Shown in pieces: positions 1 to 10,743 of a stretch of 64,000 nt of DNA. The notes below the pieces were generated by a model, which saw nothing but the letters and a program-made list of their open reading frames with translations, searched no databases and had not been told where the DNA came from. Numbering within the stretch: position 1 is the first letter of the stretch; each line of letters starts with the position of its first letter. The DNA is from Tricholoma matsutake (taxonomy: Eukaryota > Basidiomycota > Agaricomycetes > Agaricales > Tricholomataceae). A program made the position numbers and the translations under genes. The stretch covers positions 5,270,001-5,334,000 of the forward strand of contig AP026545.1 of assembly GCA_026075535.2 (NCBI GenBank). The letters are read 5' to 3'.

Positions 1-5
1 TGACC

Positions 6-350
6 TTGACCTTCTTCAAAAACTTTGGAAAGACTACATTTGGCAACTTACTGCTAAATGACAGAGAATCACTCTCCCATTCTATCTGGACTGGATGCTG
101 CATGCACAAGGACTTGAACTGTGTAAAGAGTGGAGATAAGTCGATGCAGGAAATGTGGGGCAGGCTTGGGAAGACATCACCAATCCTCTTGGCCAACAAG
201 GACAATGCAGCAGTTCTTTCCGCTCATGGAGATGGCCCAGGGCTGACTGATGCTCAAAAGCATGCTAAGGAGGTATCAAAGCATGGGGGATGCCATGCTG
301 CAATGCTCGGTGGTATGTGGAAGGATGCCGAGTTTGGCAGCCTACACTAG
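6..350 (+). pseudogene. fragment of a transposon-associated multicopy ORF
   Basis: An open stretch of 114 codons carries the motif TGCCMHKDLNCVK followed by a region rich in Asn-Lys-Asp-Asn-Ala-Ala. I recall this Trp-Thr-Gly-Cys-Cys-Met-His-Lys pattern from a high-copy family of Agaricomycete genomes that travels with DNA transposons, but I cannot name the superfamily. The 5' part lies outside the window and the reading frame is closed at 348-350, after which the translation is broken by stops. No start codon context, intron or terminal repeat is visible. Most likely the 3' remnant of a dead element. Confidence 0.4.
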
Positions 351-1028
351 ACTTAGGTTTACTAAAAGACAGGATCAAATTATCTTCATTTCATGGAAGT
401 AGGAACCATAAGCCACTACAAAAAATAAGGGGATAAGGAATTACTATACCTTCATTGCATGGAAGTAGGAATGAAGGTAAGGAAATAAAGATGTAAGTAA
501 TATATGTGAAAAGATTGACCATGTAAGTAAAAGGCCGCATCAGGCATCGTGTGTGATTTAGGAAGGCCGCATCGGGCATAGTCACATATTGGGAAGGTAC
601 CACATCAATAGGGTAATGTCGGCACTGCTGGATGTGGATAGAAGGGTAATAAGAATGTATGGTGCCATTGCCAGGATGTATGTCGCTGGTGTGTTGTTGT
701 TGTATTGCCAGTGGCTGTGCCAGTGGCGAGGGTGATTGTGTCAGCGATGTGTGTGGCTGTGCTGGCGCCATGGGAGTGTGTTGGCGGCATAGGGTGGCCG
801 TAACTCACTGTAACACAGACATTGGTATACCTGGTGTTGGTGAGTTGTTTATGCACTGTAGGTGGCTGTGCCTGCAGTGAGGGTGATTGTGTCGGTGATG
901 TGCATGGCTGTGCTGGTGCTGTGGGAGTGTGTTGGTGGCATAGGGTGGCCATAACTCACTGTAACACAGACACTGGTATGTCTGGTGTTGGTGAGTTGTT
1001 TATGTGCCGTAGGTGGCTGTGCTATCAC
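351..1028. repeat. TG-rich tandem-repeat region with a 151-bp period
   Basis: The stretch between the ORF fragment and gypsy A is low in complexity. From about 700 to 1020 a unit of 151 bp occurs at least twice: the block starting taactcactgtaacacagac is found at 801 and again at 952, and the preceding gggtgattgtgtcrgygatg block repeats with the same spacing. Upstream, short direct repeats around ggaagtaggaa occur near 395 and 463. ORFs crossing the array on both strands are repeat artefacts. No gene is seen. Confidence 0.75.
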
Positions 1029-4000
1029 ATCAACCAATTCATCAATGAACACCTAACCTCTGGACGTATTCAACCATCCAAATCGCCCATGGCCTCTCCC
1101 TTTTTCTTTGTCAAGAAGAAGGATGGCTCACTTCGTCCAGTTCAAGACTATAGAAGGCTCAACGACATCATGGTCAAAAATTGCTACCCGCTACCTCTCA
1201 TCTCCGAACTTGTGAACCAACTCCATGGAGCGTGATACTTCACCAAACTCGATGTCCGTTGGGGTTACAATAATGTGAGGATAAAGGAGGGAGATGAGTG
1301 GAAGGCAGCCTTTCATACCAACCGTGGTCTTTTTGAACCACTCGTCATGTTCTTTGGCCTTACTAATAGTCCTGCCACCTTCCAGACCATGATGAATGAC
1401 ATCTTCCACGACCTCATCCTCGAGGGCATCGTCTGTATCTACCTCGATGATATCCTCATCTTCACTTGCACAGTGGAAGAGTATCGTCGCATTATGCGCC
1501 TCGTCTTGGACCGACTTCGACAGTACAAACTCTACCTTCGCCAGGACAAGTGTGAGTTTGAGAAGACCAAGATCGAGTACCTTGGCCTGATTATCTTGGA
1601 GGGCCAGGTAGAGATGGATCCGGTCAAGGTGAATGGGGTCACGGCATGGCCGACGCCCATGAACAAGAAAGAGGTGCAGTCCTTTTTAGGCTTCATCAAT
1701 TTCTACCGGTGTTTTATCAAGGATTTCTCACATCACGCATGACCACTGTTTGACTTGACTGGCAAGGAGGCATGGCAGTGGGACAATGCACAGCAGGAGG
1801 CATTCGAAAAGCTTAAAGAGATGGTCACTTCCACTCCCATCCTTACCTTTGCTGATGATTCGGGCCCTTTTCGTGTAGAAGCTGACAGTTCTGACTTTGC
1901 GACGGGTGCCATGTTGTCTCAGCAGTCTCTGGAGGACCAGAAGTGGCATCCTGTTGCATTCTACTCCAAAAGCCTTAGTGCTGTGGAACGAAACTATGAG
2001 ATCCATGACAAGGAGATGTTGGTGATAATGCGTGCGCTTGAGGAGTGGCAACACTTCCTCGAGGGTGCCCTACACAAGGTGGAAATTTGGATGGATCACA
2101 AGAATCTTGAGTACTTTATGAGATGGTGGTGACAACAATCAAGACATTGTGTTGTTGCAGCCAAACCTGTTTACGATCTGGGCATTGGAAGGTATTGCAC
2201 CCCAGGGCAAGGAGCAGGACATCCTACATGACATCCATTGTGCGAACCGTAGTGGTTTATACAAGGATGTTGTGGCCCAAGCTGTTAAGGAACTGAGGAA
2301 GGGATCTACCCTCTCCTTACGTGCAGCAGAGTGGGCTGAAAAGGAGGACTTGTTGTATCTCCGGGATCGCATCTACGTACCCAACGACCCAGACCTTCGT
2401 CGATGTATCATATCCCAACACCACGACTCACGGATTGCTGGTCACCCTGGATGCTGGAAGACCTTGGAGCTCACCTCATGGAATTATTGGTGGCCACAGA
2501 TGTCACGGCTCATTGGTCAGTATTGTCGTACTTGTGACCTTTGATTATGCACCAAGATTCCTCGTCGCAAACCCATTGGTGAGCTACACCCTCTCCCTGT
2601 CCCAGAAAGTCGTTGGGATGTTGTCAGTGTCGACTTTGTGGTGGAGTTGCCAGAGTCGAATGGGTTTGGCAGTGATGTGCACAGTTGATTCCGCAGGGAA
2701 ACACGCTCACTTCATTCCCACTCACACCACTGTCAGTGCCCTGGGTGCTGCCCACCTCTATCTTCACCATGTCTGGAAATTACATGGACTCCCTGGCGCC
2801 TTCCTTTCTGACCATGGCCCTCAGTTTGTAGCAGAGTTCACTCGTGAGCTGTACCGACTTCTGGGTATCAAACTCCTCGCTTCAACTGCTTATCACCCAC
2901 AAACTGATGGCCAGACCGAATGAGTCAACCAGGAGTTGGAGCAGTACATCTGTGTCTTCGTCAATGAACGCCAGGACGATTGGGATGATCTCCTTCCCCT
3001 GGCCGAGTTCAGATACAACAATCATGTCCATGCTTCCACTCAACAAACCCCTTTCTTCTTGGACACTGGATGGCATCCATGCATGGGATTCGAACCTCAC
3101 CAAGCCCCCTCACATATTGAGACAGTGAATGAGTTCACAGAACGCATGAGGGACAGTTTGGAGGAAGTGAAGGCGGCCTTGATGAAGGCAAAGGACGACA
3201 TGGCACGTTTCTACAATCAACGCCACTCTCCAACACCACAGTACAAGGTTGGTGATCGAGTTTATCTTGACTCCAGTGACATCTCCACTACCTGTCTGTC
3301 CAAAAAACTCTCCCATCACTGTAAGGGGACTAGGGGGGTGCCCTGTGTGTTTTTCCTATTTTTTATGTTCATCCTATATTTTTCCCCACCTCATTTCCTT
3401 CTATTCTTCATTTTCTATGATTTTTCCAGATTTTATTACTAATTTTCCCTTGCTATCATGTTTGTACATGTTGACACTTTTATATTTAGAGGCGGAGTAC
3501 CCCTTCCGACACATACCCCTTGGTATGATGTCATTCGGTGGCCTTGATCCGCCTATCTCCACCTTTTTCTATTTTTAGATTATATTTGATTTTTGTCATC
3601 TTCACATATACTGGGCATCAGCAAGGGGATCCTTAGAGTTTTCTCTTTGGATTTCCCTTTGCTAGGTGTGTCCCCAATGCCTGTATTATGTAGTATAATT
3701 TTAACTTCGGATTTCCCTTTGCTAGAGGCTTAGGTTGCCCTTATAATCGCTTTCTGGGACCTTTCCCATTGTCAAGTGCATTGGGATGCATGCCTATTGT
3801 CTACGCCTCCCAGCCTCCATGTCTAGACTTCACCTAGTCTTCCACGTTGTGAAACTCCTTCCAGCTCCCTCAGATCCTTTTCCAGGACGCCATTCACAAC
3901 CACCACTGCCACCTACAGTCATGGAGGGAGAACCCCAGTATGAAGTCGAGTCAATCTTGGACAGCTGGTTACGTCGAGGGAAGCTCCAGTATTTGGTACA

Positions 4001-4136
4001 CTGGAAGGGTTATGGGTATGAGGAGAACTCATGGGTCAAGGAGTTCCACCAACGGCACACTGCTGCACCATGTCGCATTCAAGTCAGTGACTTTGGTCAT
4101 ATGCGATTTCGAATGCATCGGGGTGATGCATCTTAG
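1029..4136 (+). pseudogene. pol remnant (RT-RNaseH-IN-chromodomain) of gypsy A
   Basis: The catalytic YLDD box of reverse transcriptase is at about 1440-1451. RNase H follows to about 2120, then integrase with the HHCC finger (about 2420-2540), the core, and a chromodomain at 3943-4040 containing [15 protein letters not shown]. In-frame stops lie at 1233-1235, 1740-1742, 2542-2544 and 2921-2923, all TGA. At 1233 the sister copy B has CGA, and at 1740 it has CAA. Frame also changes after the deletion at 2121 and near 2650, and the nested LTR interrupts the region between integrase and chromodomain. The protein cannot be made. The chromodomain places the element in the chromovirus clade, whose integrases are directed to modified chromatin (family knowledge). 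Confidence 0.85.
3320..3745 (+). mobile_element. solo LTR of the A/B gypsy family, nested in copy A
   Basis: A 426-bp LTR begins TGTAAGGGGACTAG and ends GGTTGCCCTTATA. It interrupts the integrase-chromodomain linker of copy A. The flanks are atcac (3315-3319) and atcgc (3746-3750); copy B has a single cccatcgcttcctggg at the matching place, so these are a 5-bp target duplication in which one CpG has become CpA. No internal element sequence is present, as expected after LTR-LTR recombination. Confidence 0.88.
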
Positions 4137-4147
4137 AGGGGGGGTGA

Positions 4148-4571
4148 TGTAAGGGGACTAGAGGGTGTCCCACGTGTTTCTCCTATTTTTTACGTTTGTC
4201 CTATATTTTTTCTCGCCTCGTTTCCTTCTATTCTTCATTTTCTATGATTTTCCCCTTATTTTATTACTAATTTCCCTTTCTATCACATTTGTGCATGTTG
4301 ACAGTTTTATATTTAGAGACGGAGTACCCTTCCGACATCTACCCCTTGGTATGATGTCATGCGGCGGCCTTGATCAGCCTATCTCCGCCTTTTTCTATTT
4401 TTAGGTTATATTTGATTTTTGTTGTCTTCACATATACTGGGCACTGGCAAAGGGATCTTTAGAGTTTTCTCTTCGGATTTCCCTTTGCTAGGTGCGCCCC
4501 CAATCCCTGTATTATGTAGCATAATTTTAACTTTGGATTTCCCTTTGCTAGAGGCTGAGGTTGCCCTTATA
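4148..4571 (+). repeat. 3' LTR of gypsy A
   Basis: This 424-bp LTR has the same ends as the nested solo LTR and the two LTRs of copy B. It is preceded by the chromodomain stop codon and a purine tract with a run of G (4135-4144), the expected polypurine primer for plus-strand synthesis. Because the 5' LTR is lost, no target duplication can be tested. The LTR ends at 4571 and the next base belongs to M2-related sequence. Confidence 0.85.
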
Positions 4572-5534
4572 ACGATGCTGCTTTTTCTCCACCGTTTGCT
4601 CTCACCACCAACAATGCCCACACTGCCTAGCTCAGAAGCACCCCCACCTCAACTAGATGACCACAAAGTGGACCCAAACGATGACTAGCATGTCGTTTGG
4701 GTCCCAGGTATGGTTTTTATTGTTGATTTCTTCTTTTTTACTAACTAAAACTTTTCTTTTTAGTTTCTTACCTTTGATAACAACATCTCCCACCCACACC
4801 CCGACCTCTCTCGGTGCCCCATGCCCTACGCAGCTGCTGTGAGCCTCTGCTCACAGAGTCGCCAGGGGTCCTGTTTCTGGACAACAACATGCAATTGCCA
4901 CATCACAGTGCCACCACCCCACCTGCAAGCCACTGCTCATAGGGGGAGATGGAGGTGCTGACAACGAATGACAATGCCAACCAACAAGGATGCCAAACTG
5001 CAGGGGACGACGAACACGGGAACGACAAGTGGGCAGGAATGACAAATGCGGGAACAATGAACACAGGAACGATGAATGCAGGAACGACGAACAGTGGTGA
5101 TGACTGGTGGGGACAACGACTGGCAGGGATGACGACTGGCAGGGACAATGCCCCAGGGGGAGGACAAATGGTGGGGACAAGACAACAACAGCAGCCACCC
5201 CACCCTCACTACAAATGCAAGATGGTGGGGTGTGTTTTTTTCTTTCTAATTCACTTTTATTTTCATTCTCTTAGTAACATCCCACCGCTGCGAGCAACTG
5301 CTCGCAGGGTGTAAATGTAATTAGTTTTATTTACTATATAATAGAATTTAGTTACAAAATTAGTGGTATAACCGGTCGAAACTGGTCTTTTTGGGGCAAC
5401 CAAACTAAATAGAACTGGTTCTATTTGGTTCGGTTGTGGTCCATCAAATGTGGGCAATGGTTCGGGCTGGTTGCGGTATCCATTTGCCCTCTTGGGGGTT
5501 GAAAAACTGGACCGAACTTGACCTTAAAACACTA
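4572..5534. mobile_element. hAT-like non-autonomous element M2, one end only
   Basis: The right end reads ...gaccttaaaacacta at 5534, the inverse of the TAGTGTTTTAAGG end of element M1 at 33183. Inside it shares with M1, in opposite order, a block around gatgactagc with a poly-pyrimidine stretch (about 4640-4770), short GC palindromes such as CTGCGAGCA-AC-TGCTCGCAG (5289-5308) and an internal minisatellite. The element lies against copia RT sequence; the 8 bases following it are actatatg. Its left part is not found, probably lost together with the 5' half of gypsy A. It codes for nothing recognisable. Confidence 0.65.
4945..5190. repeat. GA-rich minisatellite inside M2
   Basis: Degenerate tandem units of about 15 bp, of the form ggaacgaygaatgca, fill this stretch. 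The corresponding interval of M1 carries a different 21-bp array, so the array differs between copies of the same family. ORFs through it are composition artefacts. Confidence 0.6.
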
Positions 5535-6643
5535 ACTATATGGCATGAAGCAAAGTGGCCTGCATTTGGAATCAGACACTCAATGCTCAGATGATTTCTT
5601 GGGGATTTACTCACCTGGCTTGTGAATCTTGCATTTACTACTGCAAAACTGACACAGGAATTATAATTGCAGCCGTTCACGTTGATGATTACCTCTTGAT
5701 CGCAGACTCAAAAGGGGAGAACAAGCATTTCAAAGCACAGACGCGAAAAGTATGGACTATTTCTGAACTTGGCACCACATGCTTCATCATGGATATTGCT
5801 GTGTCCTGGGACAGGACTAATCGTACAGTCACACTCTCCCAATCCACACTTATTGACAAAGTCATAGAACAATTCAGTCAGAAGGACACTCATCCAGTAT
5901 CAGCCCCTCTAGAACCAGGCTACAAGCTCTGCTGCACCAATCTGCAATCCTTCACACCTGAGGAATGTATTCAACTCAATAAACTTCCTTATTGTTCCCT
6001 TGTTGGCTGCTTATTGTATCTTGCAATTTCCACCCAACCAGATATCTCCTATGTGGTCCAACAACTCTCTCAATACCTCGACTCCTATTCTTTTGAACAC
6101 TGGGGCACAGCTATCCAGCTCGTCCGATATCTCAAGGGGACAAGGGATCTCAAACTGCATCTTGGGGGGGATGTCCCTATGATGCTTCATGCATACAGTG
6201 ACTCTGACTGGGCTAACTGCCTAGATACATGTCGCAGTGTTGGAGGTTATGTATGCTCCCTCAGCTCTGGTGCAGTCTCCTGGACAGCACGAAAACAGAA
6301 GGTAGTTGCTGCATCCTCCTGCGAAGCAGAATACATTGCTGCATTCGAGACTGCCAAGGAGTGCATTTGGTTATGGACATTACTCGATTATATCAATTAC
6401 CACCAAACATCTCCTACAATAATCTCATGCGATAACACTGCAACCAAAACCCATTCCAAAGATCCCCTTCTTCACTCCTGAGTCAAACATGTTATCAAAT
6501 ATCACTTCCTTCGCAAACACATTCAATCCGATGATCTGCGCCTGACTTACATCAATACTTGTGAAAATGTCGCTGACATGTTCACTAAAACCCTGGATGT
6601 TAAACAGTTCACCTACCTGCAGGATTGGCTTGCGATAACATGA
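5535..6643 (+). pseudogene. copia reverse transcriptase/RNase H remnant
   Basis: The translation from 5555 to 6481 gives the second half of a copia RT with the catalytic pair in HVDDYLLIAD (Tyr of the usual YVDD replaced by His), then the RNase H domain with YSDSDWANC, the SSCEAEYIAA motif and the C-terminal KHIQ-like tail. Comparison with copy 2 shows a one-base insertion near 5553 (GGCCTGCATTTGG against GGACGCATATGG), which breaks the frame at the conserved GMKQSG motif. An in-frame TGA at 6479-6481 separates the last part, which ends near 6643. It is therefore a dead fragment. Confidence 0.85.
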
Positions 6644-6660
6644 TTCCATGTGAGGAGGAG

Positions 6661-7012
6661 TGTTGAGATATACACCATGGGTTGACACATTACCATATGC
6701 AGAAATGTCGACATGTTTGATGTGTGCCCTATGTTCAGCGCATCCCTTTGATGTGCATGAACAAACATCTTGGTTACCTTTCTTAATGTTCCCTGCTCCC
6801 CTTTGTCTGACAGAACATATTTATATGGGTAGATAGATGATCTGCCACCTCAGTCATTTGTACAAGGACTGAGGTGAGCATGATCCCAGACATCATATTA
6901 TGAAGATTACTTACTGTACCTTTAGTATAACCTTGTTTACTCTAGATACCATATGAGTCATTTGTACAAGGACTGAGTATAACCTTGTTTACTCTAGGAT
7001 CAATTCTCTACA
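6661..7012 (+). repeat. LTR of copia copy 1
   Basis: The LTR begins TGTTGAGATATACACC and ends TTCTCTACA, matching the ends of the LTR at 35932-36292. It contains two internal direct repeats: tcatttgtacaaggactgag at about 6856 and 6957, and the block taaccttgtttactcta at about 6929 and 6979. The same pair of duplications is seen in the other copy, so it is a property of the family rather than a local event. Confidence 0.8.
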
Positions 7013-8074
7013 GAAGGAGGGGGTAGACCAGTTGCTGAAAAATAAAAACCAATGGCAGGCATAAAATTCTTGCTCTGCCACCCCCTTACATAGCTGCAGA
7101 AGTTAATAAACTCCTTCTATAAACTCACCCAGTCTTTCTTGTGCAAGCGCATGTGTATTATAATTTTGTGGCACAAGGAAAGCTGATGGTTGTATGTTCA
7201 CATTATATGTAACAAATAATCATTGAATTTTCAATTGCCTCTGGAGGCGATTCGACAATTATTTGGACATTTATTGAAGGCAATTATTTGATGTGCATAC
7301 ATCATGCAGAAGATGATAGACCTGTCAAAATAATCGTGTTCCATAATCGTCCCATAATTGCCCTCAATAATCGTCACAGTCAAGGTGACTCAGATCATTG
7401 ACACAATTATTGATTCATAATTGTCCAATAATTGCATAATTAATCGTGCAATAATCATCTACATTGACCACTACTAATATAAGTGAAGCTGATGGTTGTA
7501 TGTTCACGTTATATGTAACAAATAATTGTTGAATTTTCAATTGCCTCTGGAGGCAATTCAACAATTCTGCAATTATTGCCATAATCGCGATTATCTGTGT
7601 CCCAAAAATCATGGACATAATCAGCAGATAATCGCCCTATGTTGACCACTACTACTGTCAAGGTTCAGGAAGTGGGCCACCTAAAGTAATGGGCCATCCA
7701 CTGTTTAAAGTTGAACTAAGAGAATATTGGTGGTTAAATAAGTGGCCAATGTACTAATCTTCATTCCTGTAATGTCAAAATAGCACCTTGATGAGATGTT
7801 CCCAAACCCAGAGCTATTTGGGGTAAAATTGATGAAATTGGTAATATCCAGCCCACTGGTTCCAGTTTCCCCCATAGATACTGGAATTTGTTCATACAGG
7901 CCAGGGCTTTCTCTGATATCCAAAAACTTCCATCATCTTTGTTATTTTCCATGTTTCAGGGCAAGTGGCCCACTTCTGAGGCTTTTATCATTTTGGATGG
8001 GCCACAATCAAAACTGCTCCAGAACAACAAATATAACATGGACCGACTACAGGTGCAACATACATCCCCCCAAC
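7013..8074. repeat. AT-rich repeat region with a 78-bp direct duplication
   Basis: A block of about 78 bp starting gctgatggttgtatgttcac occurs at 7182 and again at 7488. The two copies differ at cacatta/cacgtta and gcgattcgaca/gcaattcaaca, that is, at CpG sites. Around them are many short ataatcg/cgattat motifs and palindromes such as taatcgcgatta. From about 7660 to 8074 I see no gene and no element I can name; gypsy D is inserted at 8075. Confidence 0.55.
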
Positions 8075-8275
8075 TGTAAGAGAACGCACGTTCTCTTACA
8101 ACACATTCTATGCAACTACACGATCACATTGTCAGGTACGTGATCACATGACTATTGTGACAGATTCCTTAGATAGCAAAGCTATTTGTAATAGTATACT
8201 AATCCCCCTTCAATCGATACCACATTCCTCATAACTAGTCTCATCTTGAGTGTTGGGAGAGTACACTCCCTTCCA
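8075..8275 (+). repeat. 5' LTR of gypsy D
   Basis: 201 bp, TG...CA ends. The first 26 bases form a perfect inverted repeat with 12-nt arms (TGTAAGAGAACG and CGTTCTCTTACA around a CA loop). The 3' LTR has lost this perfection through transitions in the same arms. Confidence 0.85.
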
Positions 8276-8677
8276 CTTTTTTTTTATGATGAGCGTGTTT
8301 CTTTTCTAGTACACAAAAAGAAACGGCATCAATCCAGGTACAATACCCCGCAAAAAACCCCCGCGTTACCCCCACGTAAATCCTGTTTCCGGTGTCACCC
8401 ACAACTTCTGCGATACTTCACGCCACGCCACGTCCACTGCATTTACCAACACCAGATATACCACGTCATACTTCTATTGCGTCACCATTCACCACGCATA
8501 CAGTCACCACCACACTGATATAAATCCTCGTTTCACTGCACGATAAGTGACGAGAAAGAAAAACCCCCTGCCCCTACCTCGCACTGCAACCTGTCTCAAA
8601 AACCCTCCACCCGTATCCCTCTCACCACCCGCAGCAGGGTGCATGGGTGATCACCAACTCCTGACTCCAGCCCTCTC

Positions 8678-9609
8678 ATGACACTGCCAAGTTCCCTGAC
8701 TGCCTTGTCGACACCTGTCCTGGTTTTACCCACTCCCGCCCAACAAGTAAACAACACCTCGATACCCCTGGAATCATCTGACTCCAACTCTGACACCAAA
8801 CCTTCAATGGACAATACACCTTATGCACCAGCCATGGTCAATGGTGGGAAAGGTAGCCATGCCCCAGTATTATCAGCCGGACGCATCACCATTGTGGCCA
8901 TGCGAGTTTTTGAGAACACGTGTCGATGCTTTTTTCAGAACAAAAAGATTGCCAAAGATGAGCGCATCATTAACATAATTTACAATTTTGAAGGCTCTTC
9001 GGTACAGTCCTGGGTCAACACACACCATGACCGTCTACTCCTCCTCACGTTCCCAGCTTTCATGTTAGAGTTCAAGAAGAAATTCCTGCCAAGAAATTGG
9101 CAAGACAACTTGGTCATGACTCAGATCTCAATGCAAGGCACTCAGGCTTTCCTCTCGTGGACGGAGGCCATACGAGAGGCAAACTCTGAATTAGGGATTG
9201 CTGGCTCAGACTACCACATCAAAGAAGACAAACTCTGAGCACATTTTGTTCCTCGACTATCCCCGACTCTTAAAAGTTCTTATGACTCTAACAACACACA
9301 TGATACTCTCGACAACATCGTGGAACTCAAAGCTTGGGTTCAATGAGTGCACCTTCTGGATGTCAAAAATCAAGCCAAATGCGACGAATGGCTCAAGATT
9401 GTGCAGGCCGCTGGGCGCACTAAGGCAAAGACCGCGCGCACGCCTGGCACCAATGCAAGCAGCAGCGGGACCGTGGGGTCTGGAGGAAACACCCAGGCAG
9501 TCCTCACGAACACAACTAATACCAACCAGACTTTCACCGCTAAGCTCACTCAGCCCGAACATGATTTACTTAAAGCTCATCATGGCTGCTTCCATTGCCA
9601 GATGAACGC
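8678..9609 (+). pseudogene. gag remnant of gypsy D, 5' part
   Basis: The reading frame starting at 8678 contains the retrotransposon gag core (about 8870-9235), with a Trp-rich segment and KKKFLPRNW resembling the capsid-like domain of fungal gypsy gags. It is stopped by TGA at 9236-9238 and continues in the same sense to a second TGA at 9344-9346; after that a Lys/Thr/Ser-rich linker leads into HHGCFHCQM at about 9580-9612. That is the first half of a CX2CX6HX4C knuckle whose second half is found at 10744. Gag would package element RNA; this copy cannot make it. Confidence 0.75.
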
Positions 9610-10743
9610 GTCATGCACTCAACAGACAAATTCTTGACCGGGGTGGAGGGGGGGATCAACAAGTCATAGGCACATTTTACACATTGGTGAAAACATTGAG
9701 TTGCCTGGTAGTGGATTGATGATGACAAGGACTAGTGTTGACAAGGATCAGGACTGGTGCTGACAAGGGCAGGTAAGGTTGAGGACAGGCAAGGGCAAGG
9801 ATGGGCATGGCTATTGACATGGATGGGGCTGGTGACATGGATGGGGCTGGTGATGTGGATGGGGCTGGTGACGTGGACAGGGCTGGTGACATGGACAGGG
9901 CTGGTGGCATGGACGGGGCTGGTGGCATGGATGGGGCTGGTGGCATGGATGGGGCTGGTGACGTGGACAGGTTGTTGACATGGACAGTACTGGCAATGGA
10001 GCTGGTGACATGGACTGGTTCGGTGACGGTGCTGGCGCTATGGACAGTGCTGGTGACGTGGATGGGCTGTGGGAGGTTTCCTCCAATGTTCTGGCTGCTG
10101 TTGGTGGGGTGGCTGGCAGACAGGCGCAGCTTATGGTGCAAAACGCAGGGATGGGGGTGTCTGCAGGTGTGGGCAATGGATGGGGGGTGTCTACAGGCAT
10201 TGACAGTGTCGTTAGTGATGCGGCAGGGGTGTACAACATGGGCGACGGCGAAACGGTTCAGTTACAGGGGGTTCTGGGGTGAGCTTAGGGTTAGGCAATT
10301 CGGTCGTCGTTGACCAACTTCGATGGTGATCTGGCAGTTGCTCTGGGTGATCCGGGTAGAAATGGGGGGATAGGCAGTGAATGGGGGGTGTTGAAAGATG
10401 TCGACAATGTCGTTAGTGACGTGGCAGGGGTGTAGGATGTACGTGGCTGCGAAATGGCTCATTTCTGGGGCTGTTAGGGGCACGCTGGGGGCTGTGAACA
10501 TGTTCTGGGGGTGCTCTGCCGTGTTCAGCCACATTTTTCGTTGCTCAGGAGCCTCAGTCCATGCTCTAGGGTGGTCCAGAGCAGTAGATAAGGTCGACGA
10601 CAACAAACATGTTGATGGTGATGCGGCAGATCGCGTAGGCTCGGGGGTACACAGAAGGGGGTTGGGGAACGAGCTGGGTGGCAAGTAGGGGTGGGCAGGG
10701 TGGTGTAGGGGTGCTTCTGGATTGTCATTGATGATGGGGGGGC
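9610..10743. repeat. 1.1-kb insertion with an 18-bp minisatellite, splitting the gag zinc knuckle
   Basis: The inserted block is bordered by gatg on both sides (9607-9610 and 10740-10743), the likely target duplication. Its core, about 9816-9978, is a tandem array of an 18-bp unit gacatggatggggctggt; the rest is G-rich on the plus strand with related degenerate units. I see no clear terminal inverted repeat and no coding potential other than repeat-derived ORFs in every frame. It may be a non-autonomous transposon or captured minisatellite DNA. Confidence 0.65.

Larger units (their letters stand above)
1029..4571 (+). mobile_element. Ty3/gypsy chromovirus copy A, 5'-truncated and decayed
   Basis: Homology to the full-length copy B of this window starts abruptly at about 1029, inside the region just upstream of reverse transcriptase, so the 5' LTR, gag and protease are missing. 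What remains runs through reverse transcriptase, RNase H, integrase and a C-terminal chromodomain, then a purine-rich tract and the 3' LTR. Compared with B, about 140 bp are missing near 2121 (end of RNase H to tether). A second LTR of the same family is inserted at 3320-3745. The 3' LTR abuts sequence related to hAT element M2, so A probably landed in M2 and later lost its 5' half. Confidence 0.9.
5535..7012 (+). mobile_element. Ty1/copia copy 1: 3' part of pol plus LTR
   Basis: The stretch begins inside reverse transcriptase, where M2 interrupts it, runs to the end of RNase H and continues into a 352-bp LTR. The purine tract gaggaggag directly precedes the LTR. The element is the same family as the minus-strand copy at 35932-38387. 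The upstream part (gag, protease, integrase, 5' LTR) is not present next to it, so no target duplication can be checked. Confidence 0.88.

Noticed and set aside
9801..10313. Long ORFs with Gly-Ala-Gly-Asp-Met-Asp repeats, collagen- or silk-like
   Set aside because: They follow the 18-bp minisatellite unit; open frames exist on both strands there and no splice or start context supports a gene.
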